A stretch of DNA of 13,939 bases from UBA11524 sp045132495 (GCA_045132495.1 JBGUSK010000077.1:1-13939); one strand, 5' to 3'. Shown: positions 1-7,208, numbered from the stretch's first letter. Notes: a model not told the origin generated them from the sequence alone. A program made the numbers and translations.

Positions 1-836
1 TCCAGCACCAGCGAGGCGTTCATGCCGCCGATCAGCTTGCTGGAGGGCACCGCAAAGGGCGACAGCACCACCGAAATGCCCGAAACCAGCACAAGATTGA
101 ACAGATTCGCGCCGATGATGTTGCCCAGGCTCAACGCGCCATGGCCCTTGATCAGCGCAGTGATGGCCGTCACCAGCTCAGGCAGCGACGTACCCAGCGC
201 CACAAAAGTCAGCGCAATGACGGATTCCGGCACCCCCAGCGCCTGGGCGATCAGCGTGCCGTTGTCCACCAGCAGGTCAGCGCCAAAGGCGATCGCCGCC
301 GCGCCGACCACCAACTTCGCAATATCGCGGATGGGGCTGGAAAACTCCGCCATGGGATTCTCCGCAGCCTCCACCGGGGGCAGCTTCTTCACCCGCAGCA
401 CGTTGTAAACCATATACGCTGCAAAGATCGCCAGCAGAATCACGCCCACCAGGCGGGTGAATTCGCCCATGAAGTACGCCACACCTGCATACACCGCCGC
501 CGCACCGAAGAAGAACAGCACCGGCACCTTGAGGGAGGCCGCGTCCACCTTGGGCGGACGCACCGCCACGGTGATCGCCGCGATCAGGGCCGTGTTGCAG
601 ATGATGGAGCCGATGGCATTGCCATAAGCCATCTCGCCGTGGCCGCTGAGGGCCGAGGCCGCAGACACCATCACCTCCGGCAGCGTCGTGCCGATGGACA
701 CCACCGTTGCGCCGATGAGCAGCTCCGGAATATGGAACCGGTGGGCAATGCCCGTCGCGCCGTCCACGAACCAGCCGCCGCCCTTGATCAGCAGCACCAG
801 ACCCACCGCAAACAACAAAACTGGGACCAGCATCAT
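1..836 (-). CDS. Calcium/sodium antiporter (CaCA family, YrbG-like), partial
   Basis: Integral membrane exchanger predicted to swap Na+ (or H+) for Ca2+ across the cytoplasmic membrane. The reading frame is open to the left edge, so about 278 residues are visible; relatives run to roughly 310-320, so the last helix or so is missing. Two alpha-repeats characteristic of the family are clear: GATVVSIGTTLPE at about residues 42-54 followed by GNAIGSIICNT, and ALTFVALGTSLPE at about 207-219 followed by GNIIGANLFN. The remainder is long hydrophobic segments plus a short charged loop near residues 148-170. The first possible ATG (842) directly abuts the GGAAAGG motif, so the ATG at 836 (or 833), 6-9 bases downstream of AAAGG, is the better start. 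Family assignment is secure; ion specificity is inferred. Confidence 0.9.
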   Translation of the reverse strand, partial: MMLVPVLLFAVGLVLLIKGGGWFVDGATGIAHRFHIPELLIGATVVSIGTTLPEVMVSAASALSGHGEMAYGNAIGSIICNTALIAAITVAVRPPKVDAASLKVPVLFFFGAAAVYAGVAYFMGEFTRLVGVILLAIFAAYMVYNVLRVKKLPPVEAAENPMAEFSSPIRDIAKLVVGAAAIAFGADLLVDNGTLIAQALGVPESVIALTFVALGTSLPELVTAITALIKGHGALSLGNIIGANLFNLVLVSGISVVLSPFAVPSSKLIGGMNASLVL

Positions 837-870
837 TTTCATCCTTTCCAGTATGAATTGCCACAGGGAT

Positions 871-899
871 AAGGTAACACATCCGCCAATACAATGCAA
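871..899 (-). promoter_or_regulatory. Putative promoter of the antiporter gene
   Basis: On the minus strand TTGCAT (894-899) is followed after exactly 17 bases by TACCTT (871-876), ending about 35 bases before the start codon. The -10 box is a poor match, so this is tentative. The -35 is the same TTGCAT seen in three other promoters of this window. Confidence 0.45.
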
Positions 900-967
900 G
901 CAGTTTTGCTCGAATTGTCGCAATCCCTGTCCAAATTGTCATATGTGAAAAAAGCGCCGCCGCACTC

Positions 968-996
968 TTGCATTCCCCGCCGGAGTGTGCTATAAT
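968..996 (+). promoter_or_regulatory. Promoter of tRNA-Leu
   Basis: TTGCAT (968-973), a 17-base spacer, then a perfect TATAAT (991-996). Predicted transcription start near 1003, only about five bases before the mature tRNA 5' end. Confidence 0.85.
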
Positions 997-1007
997 ATTT
1001 CTCGTTC

Positions 1008-1087
1008 GCTGGTGTGGCGGAACGGCATACGCATCTGACTCAAAATCAGACGGGGAAACCTTGGGGGTTCAAATCCCTTCACCAGCA
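1008..1087 (+). tRNA. tRNA-Leu (anticodon CAA)
   Basis: A complete class II cloverleaf of 80 nt. Acceptor GCTGGTG (1008-1014) pairs perfectly with CACCAGC (1080-1086), with discriminator A at 1087. D stem GCG/CGC; anticodon stem TCTGA/TCAGA around loop CTCAAAA, giving anticodon CAA at 1041-1043, which reads UUG. The long variable arm (about 1051-1062, GGGG/CCTT) and A73 are leucine-type identity features. T loop TTCAAAT lies at 1068-1074. CCA is not encoded and must be added after transcription. It has its own promoter and terminator and stands alone rather than in a tRNA cluster. Confidence 0.95.
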
Positions 1088-1093
1088 CTTTAT

Positions 1094-1122
1094 GACCTGC
1101 TTCACGGCAGGTCTTTTTCTTT
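1094..1122 (+). terminator. Intrinsic terminator of tRNA-Leu
   Basis: GACCTGC (1094-1100), loop TTCACG, GCAGGTC (1107-1113): a perfect 7-bp stem followed at once by TTTTTCTTTT. Confidence 0.9.
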
Positions 1123-1150
1123 TCGCCGCTCTGCGCGGGACGCAATTATC

Positions 1151-1190
1151 ACCGATTTGCAACGATTAGCAACGATTAGCACGGATTAGC
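1151..1190 (+). repeat. Four tandem 10-bp direct repeats (iteron- or operator-like)
   Basis: Four consecutive 10-base units share the core CGATTAGC: ACCGATTTGC, AACGATTAGC (twice) and ACGGATTAGC. The period is exactly 10, about one helical turn, so all units face the same side of the DNA. The last unit touches the -35 box at 1191. The block is bracketed by two copies of ATTATCAC (1145-1152 and 1195-1202) spaced 50 bases apart, in phase with the 10-bp period. This is the pattern expected of an array bound cooperatively by a regulator or replication initiator; the binding protein is unknown. Confidence 0.7.
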
Positions 1191-1219
1191 TTGCATTATC
1201 ACGCCACCCATGATATAAT
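1191..1219 (+). promoter_or_regulatory. Promoter of the phage-like gene
   Basis: TTGCAT (1191-1196), a 17-base spacer and a perfect TATAAT (1214-1219). Predicted start near 1226, leaving a leader of about 78 bases that contains a terminator-like hairpin. Confidence 0.8.
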
Positions 1220-1245
1220 GATACTGTCAAAAAGCATACCCACAG

Positions 1246-1275
1246 CCCGACTGTCCTTGCGGCAGCCGGGTTTTT
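1246..1275 (+). terminator. Terminator-like hairpin in the 5' leader (attenuator candidate)
   Basis: CCCG (1246-1249) pairs with CGGG (1267-1270); an A/C mismatch follows, then CTGTC (1251-1255) pairs with GGCAG (1261-1265), including one G-U pair, around loop CTTGC. TTTTT follows at 1271-1275. It lies about 20 bases after the predicted transcription start and ahead of the ribosome binding site at 1286-1293, so it would cut most transcripts to about 50 nt unless readthrough is controlled. Confidence 0.7.
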
Positions 1276-1303
1276 ATGTACCATCAAAGGAGGAAAAAAC
1301 GTC

Positions 1304-2158
1304 ATGTCCAACTACAAGCGTGCAGTCCGTCCCGGCTTCACCCTGTACCACGAGGATCTCGAGCTGCTGCTCCACCTGCCCAACCCTCAGTTCAAGGCCT
1401 TCATCATGGGGCTGCTGACCTACTCTGCGGCCCTGGCAGAGGGGGAAACGCCCGTCGTCCCGCAGATGTCCGGCTGGGCGGAGCGTATCTGGCCGCTGAT
1501 CGCCCGCAAAATCGAGCGCGACCATCAGGAATACGCCGCCAAATGCGAACGAAAGAGTCAGAACCGGAGGGCGACGACCGTCGACTATCGTCAACGACCG
1601 TCCGTAACAGAAACAGAAACCGTAACCGAAACCGTAACCGTAACCGAAACGGTAGCTGTAACCGAACCGCCGCGTCCTCCGGCGGAGACTGCCTCCCCCA
1701 CCGCAGAAACACCCACCGGGGAGAAATCCGGCTTTATCCCGCCAACGCCACAGGATGTGATCGCCTTCTGCGAATCGGAGGGATACATGATCGACGCGCA
1801 GCGCTTCGTGGACTTCTACGCCTCCAAGGGCTGGAAAGTGGGGAGCGCACCCATGGCGGACTGGCGGGCCAGCGTGCGCATGTGGCATTCGCGGGATCTG
1901 CGCTATCAGCGGGACGACGGCGGACTGCGGCCCTTCAGGGACAGCCTGCCTCCCCTGGAGCGTGCCGGCCGGGAGATGGATCGCCTGTCCGCCCAGGTGA
2001 AGCGCCGCGACCCGGCCATTGACCAGGCCAACGCCATCCTGGAGGAATGGCGCAACGCCCAGACGGCGGATTCCACGCCCCTGGAGGGCTCTGAGCTGGA
2101 GCGCAACATGGCCATGGTCAGGCAGATGTTCCGCGACGCGGACGTGCCGGTGGATTGA
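1304..2158 (+). CDS. Phage replisome-organiser-like protein (DUF6291-like N-terminus)
   Basis: 284-residue soluble protein with ribosome binding site AAAGGAGG (1286-1293) ten bases before the ATG. Three parts are visible. Residues about 1-88 have the helical, Trp/Tyr-containing pattern of the DUF6291 domain found at the N-terminus of Firmicutes phage replication proteins. Residues about 101-140 are a low-complexity Thr/Val/Glu then Pro-rich linker. Residues about 146-197 carry PPTPQDVIAFC, then YMIDAQRFVDFYASKGWKVG and a W-x8-W pattern (DWRASVRMWHSRD), typical of phage replisome-organiser proteins. The C-terminus (about 215-280) is helical and charged. No recombinase, helicase loader or other phage gene is adjacent, so it is an orphan, perhaps domesticated or a remnant. 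Assignment rests on remembered family patterns; the exact role is inferred. Confidence 0.7.
   Translation: MSNYKRAVRPGFTLYHEDLELLLHLPNPQFKAFIMGLLTYSAALAEGETPVVPQMSGWAERIWPLIARKIERDHQEYAAKCERKSQNRRATTVDYRQRPSVTETETVTETVTVTETVAVTEPPRPPAETASPTAETPTGEKSGFIPPTPQDVIAFCESEGYMIDAQRFVDFYASKGWKVGSAPMADWRASVRMWHSRDLRYQRDDGGLRPFRDSLPPLERAGREMDRLSAQVKRRDPAIDQANAILEEWRNAQTADSTPLEGSELERNMAMVRQMFRDADVPVD
1603..1668 (+). repeat. Hexanucleotide repeat tract inside the phage-like gene
   Basis: Degenerate units of GTAACC/GAAACC (variants GTAACA, GAAACA, GAAACG) run for about 66 bases and encode the alternating Val-Thr and Glu-Thr linker, roughly residues 101-121. Six is a multiple of three, so slippage would change linker length without shifting the frame. 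Confidence 0.8.
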
Positions 2159-2170
2159 AAAGCCGCCCAC

Positions 2171-2196
2171 AAAAAAGGCTCCCCCTTGGGGGGAGC
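2171..2196 (-). terminator. Intrinsic terminator on the minus strand (mfd side)
   Basis: Read on the minus strand, GCTCCCCC-AA-GGGGGAGC is followed by CTTTTTT. The hairpin is the first stem of a family A repeat; the A-run at 2171-2176 on the plus strand supplies the U-tract. It lies about 250 bases beyond the mfd stop codon, so an mfd message ending here would carry the whole repeat element as its 3' untranslated region. Confidence 0.6.
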
Positions 2197-2465
2197 TGTC
2201 AGCGCAAGCTGACTGAGGGGGTCTCTCGCACTGCGGGGAGCACTCGCACTGTGGGTTATTTTGCGGCTGACCCTGCGAGCAACAGGTTTTGTTGGTGTGC
2301 TCTGTTGTCTTTTCCTTTGGGGCTGGGTGAGCTGTTTCGGCGAATCCGGGGGATTCGCGAAAGGCGCGTGGAGTTTTTTCGGGCTGCGGCCCGGGGTCTC
2401 CGACGGCCAGGGCCTCCGCGGCCCTGGACCCCGTAAGGGCCTTAGGCCCTTAACCCATTTTTTTT
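2173..2465 (+). repeat. Multi-hairpin repeat element, copy L1 (starts with a family A palindrome)
   Basis: This gap of about 290 bases between convergent genes holds one structured element and no gene. Family A head: hairpin 1 (2178-2196), hairpin 2 GTCAGC-GCAA-GCTGAC (2198-2213), tail TGAGGGGGTCTCTC. A less conserved middle follows. Then come four hairpins: GCGAATCC/GGATTCGC (2340-2358), CGGGC-TGCG-GCCCG (2380-2393), CCAGGGCC/GGCCCTGG (2407-2427) and AAGGGCC/GGCCCTT (2435-2451). A homologous copy lies at 6254-6530. The right end overlaps the last codons of mfd. Confidence 0.85.
2435..2465 (+). terminator. Possible plus-strand terminator at the end of L1
   Basis: Hairpin AAGGGCC-TTA-GGCCCTT (2435-2451), then AACCCA and eight T residues (2458-2465). 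It could end transcription of the phage-like gene before it runs antisense into mfd. The six-base gap between stem and T-run is longer than usual, so efficiency is doubtful. The stem contains the mfd stop codon and the T-run lies opposite two mfd lysine codons. Confidence 0.4.
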
Positions 2466-5400
2466 GCTGCGGCCAGCTCTTCAAACCGCTGGTTCCACTT
2501 CATCAGTGACTTTACCGCTTCCCGCAGCATACCGTATTCATTCAGCTGCGGCGCAGCCAGGATGATCACATCCGGGTGCATCCGGCTGGGCATCAAGCGC
2601 TTGTCCGCCTGGGACATGGCCGTAATGTACGCCTCATCATCCTCCGGCAGATGCTTCAAGTCCAGCTTCAGCACCAGGAAGCCGCCCTGCTTATACGTCA
2701 CCTGCGAGATCGCCAGCTTATTCGCCTGGGCGCGGAGCTGGGCGATATCCAGCAGCGTCTCAACAGCAGGCGGCACCTCGCCGAAGCGATCCATCAATTC
2801 GTCCAGGATGTCCGCACGATCTGCGTCCGTCACCAGGCCTGCAATGCGCTTGTACATTTCCATGCGCTGGCGGTCATCCTTGACGTAGGATTCAGGCAGA
2901 TAGGCGTCCACCTTCACATCCACGCGGGTCTCCAGATGGGGCTGTGCGGGCGCCTTGCCGGAGAGCTCATCCTTGGTTTCGGCGAGAACTTCTTCCATCA
3001 GCTTGCAGTACATGTCGTAGCCGACGGTGGCGAGGTGGCCGTGCTGCTCCGCGCCCAGGATGTTGCCCGCGCCGCGGATCTCCAGGTCGCGCATGGCGAT
3101 GCGGAAGCCCGCGCCAAACTCGGTGAACTCCCGAATCGCCGCCAGTCGCTGATCCGCCGTCTCCGACAGATTCCGGTCCGGGCGGACGGTGAAGTAGGCG
3201 TATGCCTGCCGGTTGCTGCGTCCCACGCGGCCGCGCAGCTGATACAGCTGGGAAAGGCCGAAGCGATCCGCATCAAAGACGATCAGCGTGTTCGCCGTAG
3301 GCACGTCAAGGCCGGATTCAATGATGGTCGTGCACAGCAGCACGTCGTAGCTGCCGCCGTAGAAGTCCATCATCACGTCTTCCAGGCCGTGCTCCTTCAT
3401 CTGGCCGTGGGCCACGCCGATGCGGGCCTCCGGCACCAGCGCACGCAGACGGGCGTAGAACTCCTCGATGCGCTTGACCTGATTGTAGAGGAAGTACACC
3501 TGTCCGCCGCGGGAGATTTCGCGGAGGATCGCATCGCGGATCATGCCGTCGTTGTAGTCCACCACGCGGGTCTGCACCGGCAGACGCTCCTCCGGGGGCG
3601 TCTCCAGCACGGACATATCGCGGATGCCCACCATGGACATGTGCAGCGTGCGCGGGATGGGCGTAGCGGACAATGTCAGCACATCCACCGTGTTCTTCAT
3701 GTTCTTGATCTGTTCCTTGTGCTGCACGCCGAAGCGCTGCTCCTCGTCCACGATGAGCAATCCCAGGTCGTGAAATTGAACGTCCTTCGCCAGCAGGCGG
3801 TGGGTGCCCACGAGGATGTCGATCTCACCCTTTTTGAGGCGCTCCAGCACGTCCTTGACCTCCTTGGGCGTGCGGAAGCGGGAGAGCACCTCCACCCGCA
3901 CCGGGAAGCCCTTGAAACGCTTGAGCACCGTGTTGTAGTGCTGCTGGGCGAGAATGGTAGTGGGCGCGAGGATGGCGACCTGCTTGTCGTCCATGAGCGC
4001 CTTGAAGGCCGCACGCAGGGACACCTCCGTCTTGCCGTAACCCACGTCGCCGCAGAGCAGGCGGTCCATGTTCTTCGGGGACTCCATATCGGCGGTGATC
4101 TCCATCACGCTCTGCGCCTGATCGGGGGTCAGCTCGTAGGGGAACATATCCTCGAACTCCCGCTGCCAGGGCGTATCAGGGCTGAAGGCAAAGCCGGTGG
4201 CACGGGTGCGGGTCGCGTAGAGCTTCACCAGGTCGAAGGCAATGGCCTTGAGGCCCTCGCGCACCTTCGCCTTCTGCTTCTGCCACTCGGAGTTGCCAAG
4301 GGAGTTCAGCTTCGGCGGGTTTTGCGGATTGCCGATGTAGCGCTGCACCCGATCCAGCTGCTCGATGGGCACGTTCAGCTTGTCGCTGCCCAGATACTGG
4401 ATCTGCAAAAAGTCGCGCCGGATGCCGCCGGGGCCGCCGATCTTGATCTGCGTCGTCCCCAGGAACACGCCCACGCCGTACTCCTCATGCACCACATAAT
4501 CGCCGGGCTTGAGGTCGGTGAAGGCGGCGATCTTCTCGCCTGCATGGCTGCGCTTCTTGACCTTGCGGTAGCCCGCGCCATACACATCCGTGTCGCTGAC
4601 GACGATGAGTCCCGCGTCCGGCCAAATGAAGCCGCGCCCCAGCGTACCGGGCAGGATGGTCACCTTCCCCGGCTGGAGCTCGTCATTGTTCTCGGTGAAA
4701 ACGGCGGATATCTCCATATCGCGCAAACTGTTCTCCAGGCGCTGACCACGGGCCACGCCGCCGCACAACAGAGCGATGCGGTGACCGGCAGCGATCCAGC
4801 CCCGGCAGTCCTCCGCCAGAAGCTTGACCTGATTGGAATAGCCCTGCACCCGCTCGACCTTCAGGTCAATCGCATCCTGCACCTTCACGCCGCCAAGTCC
4901 CTCCAGGAACTCGGTGACCGCCACGATGCAGCGGCCCTGCATCGCATTCACCAGCTCCTCCCAGGTCATGAGCAGGTTCTGCTGCTCCACGACAGCTTCT
5001 CCGCGGCCCATGGCGGAGTCGAGATCCTCCGCAAAGCCGTTGCGGCGCTCCTCAGCGCGTTTGCGCAGCATATCCGGATCAGACAGCAGGATGACCTCCG
5101 GCTGGAACCAGTCGATCAGCGTGTACATTTCATCCGTCAGCACGGGCAGCCACGCGCGGATACGCCGGAAGGGCAAGCCGTTTTCCACCAGATCAGCATC
5201 CTTCATGAGCTGAGCCGTACGGCGCTCCAGCTCGGCAATGCGGCTGGCGGTCTGCTCGCGCTGCTTGACCTTGGGGGCGATCTTCTTGTCGAAATAGGCC
5301 GCGTCCTCCTCCGCATCATCGGGAAGCGGCGGAAGATCCGCAAACAGGCTGGTCTCCTGCGGCTTATCGGGGCGGGCGTTCTCAATGGCGTCCCGCATGC

Positions 5401-6112
5401 GTTTCGCGGCTGTTTCCGCCTCGTCTGCATCCAGCAGGACTTCTGTCGCAGGCGGCATGACGGCCTCGTCCGCATGGTCGAGACTGCGCTGGCTCATGGT
5501 ATCGAACGCACGGATAGAATCCACCTCGTCGCCGAAGAACTCAATGCGCAGCGCCACTGCCCCGGCAGGCGGGTATACGTCCACGATATCGCCGCGCTGA
5601 GCGCACTGGCCCTTGCCTTCGACCATGCTGACACGCTCATAACCCATGCCCGTCAGCTTGCGGATAAGGTTCGCAGGCTCGATGGTATCGCCGACCTGCA
5701 ATCGGACGGTCTGCCCAGCGAAGCGTTTCGCGCTGCCCATGCGCTGCACAGAGGCCTCCAGAGACGCGCACAGCAAAGAGACCTCGCCGGCAGTGACGCG
5801 CGCGAGGGTTTCAAGGCGCCGCCACGCGCTCTCATGGGAGGACGCGCCGCGGGTCAGGTCGATTTCGCCGCCGGGCAGGCAGGCGCAGCGGCCTCCGAGG
5901 AGCTGCTGGCCATCGTCGGCGTCGTGGGTGGCCTTGAGGTCATTGCCGGAGAGCAGCAGCACGCGCTTGCCGGTTTCATCCGCGAGTTTTGCCGCGACGA
6001 AGGCGGACATGGTATCCGGCAATCCAGTCAGGGCGATGGTTTTCTGCTCCTTCGCGGAAGCGGCCAGACGCGTCCAGGCGGGGCTTGTTGGGTTGAATAA
6101 GGGTTGCTTCAT
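2450..6112 (-). CDS. mfd: Transcription-repair coupling factor Mfd
   Basis: 1220-residue cytoplasmic ATP-dependent translocase that displaces RNA polymerase stalled at DNA lesions and recruits UvrA to start nucleotide excision repair. Domains in order: UvrB-like N-terminal region (about 1-350, with RGDIVDVYPP near 173-182), RNA polymerase-interacting domain (about 537-590, GDYVVHEEYGVGVF), helicase core with FPYELTPDQAQSV (657-669), Walker A GDVGYGKTE (688-696), DEEQ (789-792), SATPIPRT (815-822) and ESGLDVPTAN ... QLRGRVGRSN, then the C-terminal TRCF domain. Length is slightly above the usual 1150-1180. AAAGGA lies five bases before the ATG. It is the last gene of the minus-strand series, downstream of pth, an order also seen in Bacillus, where fin lies between them; here only repeats do. 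The final residues AAAKKMG fall in the edge of repeat L1. Confidence 0.98.
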   Translation of the reverse strand: MKQPLFNPTSPAWTRLAASAKEQKTIALTGLPDTMSAFVAAKLADETGKRVLLLSGNDLKATHDADDGQQLLGGRCACLPGGEIDLTRGASSHESAWRRLETLARVTAGEVSLLCASLEASVQRMGSAKRFAGQTVRLQVGDTIEPANLIRKLTGMGYERVSMVEGKGQCAQRGDIVDVYPPAGAVALRIEFFGDEVDSIRAFDTMSQRSLDHADEAVMPPATEVLLDADEAETAAKRMRDAIENARPDKPQETSLFADLPPLPDDAEEDAAYFDKKIAPKVKQREQTASRIAELERRTAQLMKDADLVENGLPFRRIRAWLPVLTDEMYTLIDWFQPEVILLSDPDMLRKRAEERRNGFAEDLDSAMGRGEAVVEQQNLLMTWEELVNAMQGRCIVAVTEFLEGLGGVKVQDAIDLKVERVQGYSNQVKLLAEDCRGWIAAGHRIALLCGGVARGQRLENSLRDMEISAVFTENNDELQPGKVTILPGTLGRGFIWPDAGLIVVSDTDVYGAGYRKVKKRSHAGEKIAAFTDLKPGDYVVHEEYGVGVFLGTTQIKIGGPGGIRRDFLQIQYLGSDKLNVPIEQLDRVQRYIGNPQNPPKLNSLGNSEWQKQKAKVREGLKAIAFDLVKLYATRTRATGFAFSPDTPWQREFEDMFPYELTPDQAQSVMEITADMESPKNMDRLLCGDVGYGKTEVSLRAAFKALMDDKQVAILAPTTILAQQHYNTVLKRFKGFPVRVEVLSRFRTPKEVKDVLERLKKGEIDILVGTHRLLAKDVQFHDLGLLIVDEEQRFGVQHKEQIKNMKNTVDVLTLSATPIPRTLHMSMVGIRDMSVLETPPEERLPVQTRVVDYNDGMIRDAILREISRGGQVYFLYNQVKRIEEFYARLRALVPEARIGVAHGQMKEHGLEDVMMDFYGGSYDVLLCTTIIESGLDVPTANTLIVFDADRFGLSQLYQLRGRVGRSNRQAYAYFTVRPDRNLSETADQRLAAIREFTEFGAGFRIAMRDLEIRGAGNILGAEQHGHLATVGYDMYCKLMEEVLAETKDELSGKAPAQPHLETRVDVKVDAYLPESYVKDDRQRMEMYKRIAGLVTDADRADILDELMDRFGEVPPAVETLLDIAQLRAQANKLAISQVTYKQGGFLVLKLDLKHLPEDDEAYITAMSQADKRLMPSRMHPDVIILAAPQLNEYGMLREAVKSLMKWNQRFEELAAAKKMG

Positions 6113-6136
6113 AGTGATCCTTTCATAACTTGATCC

Positions 6137-6253
6137 AAAGGCTCCCCCTTGGGGGGAGCTGTCAGCGAAGCTGACTGAGGGGGTCTCTCCGGGCTGAGGG
6201 CTTTCCTGCGGCTGTCCTCGCGGGCAACAGGTTTAGTTAGTGGCTCTGTTTCC
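6137..6253 (+). repeat. Extra 117-bp family A unit (tandem duplication of the head of L2)
   Basis: A family A palindrome (GCTCCCCC from 6141, hairpin 2 GTCAGC-GAA-GCTGAC, tail GAGGGGGTCTCTCC) plus about 65 bases ending in GTGGCTCTG. The same sequence recurs exactly 117 bases later at 6254 with few differences (the hairpin 2 loop is GCAA there). The near identity indicates a recent tandem duplication in the pth-mfd gap. Confidence 0.85.
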
Positions 6254-6530
6254 AAAGGCTCCCCCTTGGGGGGAGCTGTCAGCGCAAGCTGACTGAGGGG
6301 GTCTCTCCGGGCTGAGGGCTTTCCTGCGGCTGTCCTCGCGAGCAACAGGTTTAGTTAGTGGCTCTGTTGTCCTTTCCTTTGCGGCTGGGTGAGCTGTTTC
6401 GGCGAATCCGGAGGATTCGCGAAAGGCGCGTGGAGCTTTTTCCGTCTGCGGACGGGGGTCTCCGACGGGCAGGGGCTAACGCCGCCCCTGCACCCGCGCA
6501 AGGGGCTTCACCCCTTGACCCTTTTTGCGC
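6254..6530 (+). repeat. Multi-hairpin repeat element, copy L2
   Basis: Homologue of the element at 2173-2465. It has a family A head (GCTCCCCC from 6258), then GCGAATCC/GGATTCGC (6402-6420), CCGTC-TGCG-GACGG (6442-6455), GCAGGGGC/GCCCCTGC (6469-6491) and CAAGGGG-CTTCA-CCCCTTG (6499-6517), followed by ACCC and TTTTT. Three of the four later stems differ in sequence from L1 yet still pair. With the unit at 6137 it fills the roughly 430 bases between pth and mfd; I see no gene or promoter there. The right end stops about 12 bases short of the pth stop codon. Confidence 0.85.
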
Positions 6531-6542
6531 TGCGGCGCGGGG

Positions 6543-7118
6543 TTAGGCGCGGTTACCTAATTGCATGGCATGTTCGATGCCATTCTTCAGCCAATCCTCC
6601 ACCACATCGGCGGCCTTGGCGAAGGTCTTCTCCATCGCCTCACGCTCCTCAGCCAGCCGGTAGGTACTCAGCACCCAATCCGCCAGATCCCAGCCCTCCG
6701 GCTTGGAACCCACGCCCACGCGTACCCTCGGGAAGCCCTGCTGGCCCCCGATGCACTGCAGAATCGACCGCATGCCATTGTGCGTGCCGGAGCTTCCCGA
6801 CTTGCGCACCCGCAGCTTCGCCACCGGCAGATCAATATCATCATAAATAACCATCATATTTTCCAGCGGGCACTTGTACCATTGCAGCAGCTGCTGCACG
6901 CACTCACCGGAGGCATTCATGAACGTCTGCGGCTGACACAGCACCACCCGCTTGCCGTCGATCATGACCTCCGCCAGCAAACCGTCGAATTTCTTCTTCG
7001 TCAGCGGAGCATTCCACCGGCGCACAAGCACCTCCAGCGACTCCCAGCCCGCGTTGTGCCTCGTCTTTGCGTACTGCGCGCCGGGGTTGCCCAGGCCCAC
7101 AACAATGTATGTTTCCAT
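6543..7118 (-). CDS. pth: Peptidyl-tRNA hydrolase
   Basis: 191-residue cytoplasmic enzyme that cleaves the ester bond of peptidyl-tRNAs dropped from the ribosome, recycling tRNA. Family motifs are all present: VVGLGNPG (6-13) with catalytic His21 in TRHNAGW, QPQTFMNASGE with the conserved Asn, VIYDDIDLP with the conserved Asp, GTHNGMRS and FPRVRVGVG. The frame stays open upstream, but METYIVVGLGNPG matches the family start and has GGAAAGGA seven bases before its ATG, so 7118 is chosen. It lies downstream of the TPR gene and upstream of mfd; the flanking gaps hold family B (7209) and family A/L2 repeats. A hairpin GCGGAG...CTCCGC (7149-7175) lies in its leader without a T-run. Confidence 0.97.
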   Translation of the reverse strand: METYIVVGLGNPGAQYAKTRHNAGWESLEVLVRRWNAPLTKKKFDGLLAEVMIDGKRVVLCQPQTFMNASGECVQQLLQWYKCPLENMMVIYDDIDLPVAKLRVRKSGSSGTHNGMRSILQCIGGQQGFPRVRVGVGSKPEGWDLADWVLSTYRLAEEREAMEKTFAKAADVVEDWLKNGIEHAMQLGNRA

Positions 7119-7208
7119 CACGATTTCCTTTCCCCAAAACACGGTATGGCGGAGAGGGATGAATACCCCCTCCGCGAAATTTGTCGGTTTGTACTGTGAC
7201 CTGATTGA

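Noticed and set aside
843..960. Riboswitch upstream of the antiporter gene
   Set aside because: The leader after the predicted transcription start is only about 30 bases and shows no convincing multi-stem structure.
1064..1087. Attachment-site duplication of the tRNA-Leu 3' end flanking a prophage remnant
   Set aside because: Scanning by eye found no second copy of the tRNA 3' end, such as CAAATCCCTTCACCAGC, elsewhere in the window.
2576..6100. Open frame of 1174 codons on the plus strand opposite mfd
   Set aside because: It mirrors mfd, is rich in His, Gln, Leu and Arg as expected of an antisense frame of GC-rich codons, and has no recognisable domain. mfd on the minus strand is unambiguous.
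7149..7175. Terminator between the TPR gene and pth
   Set aside because: The GCGGAG/CTCCGC stem is good, but no T-run follows on either strand.
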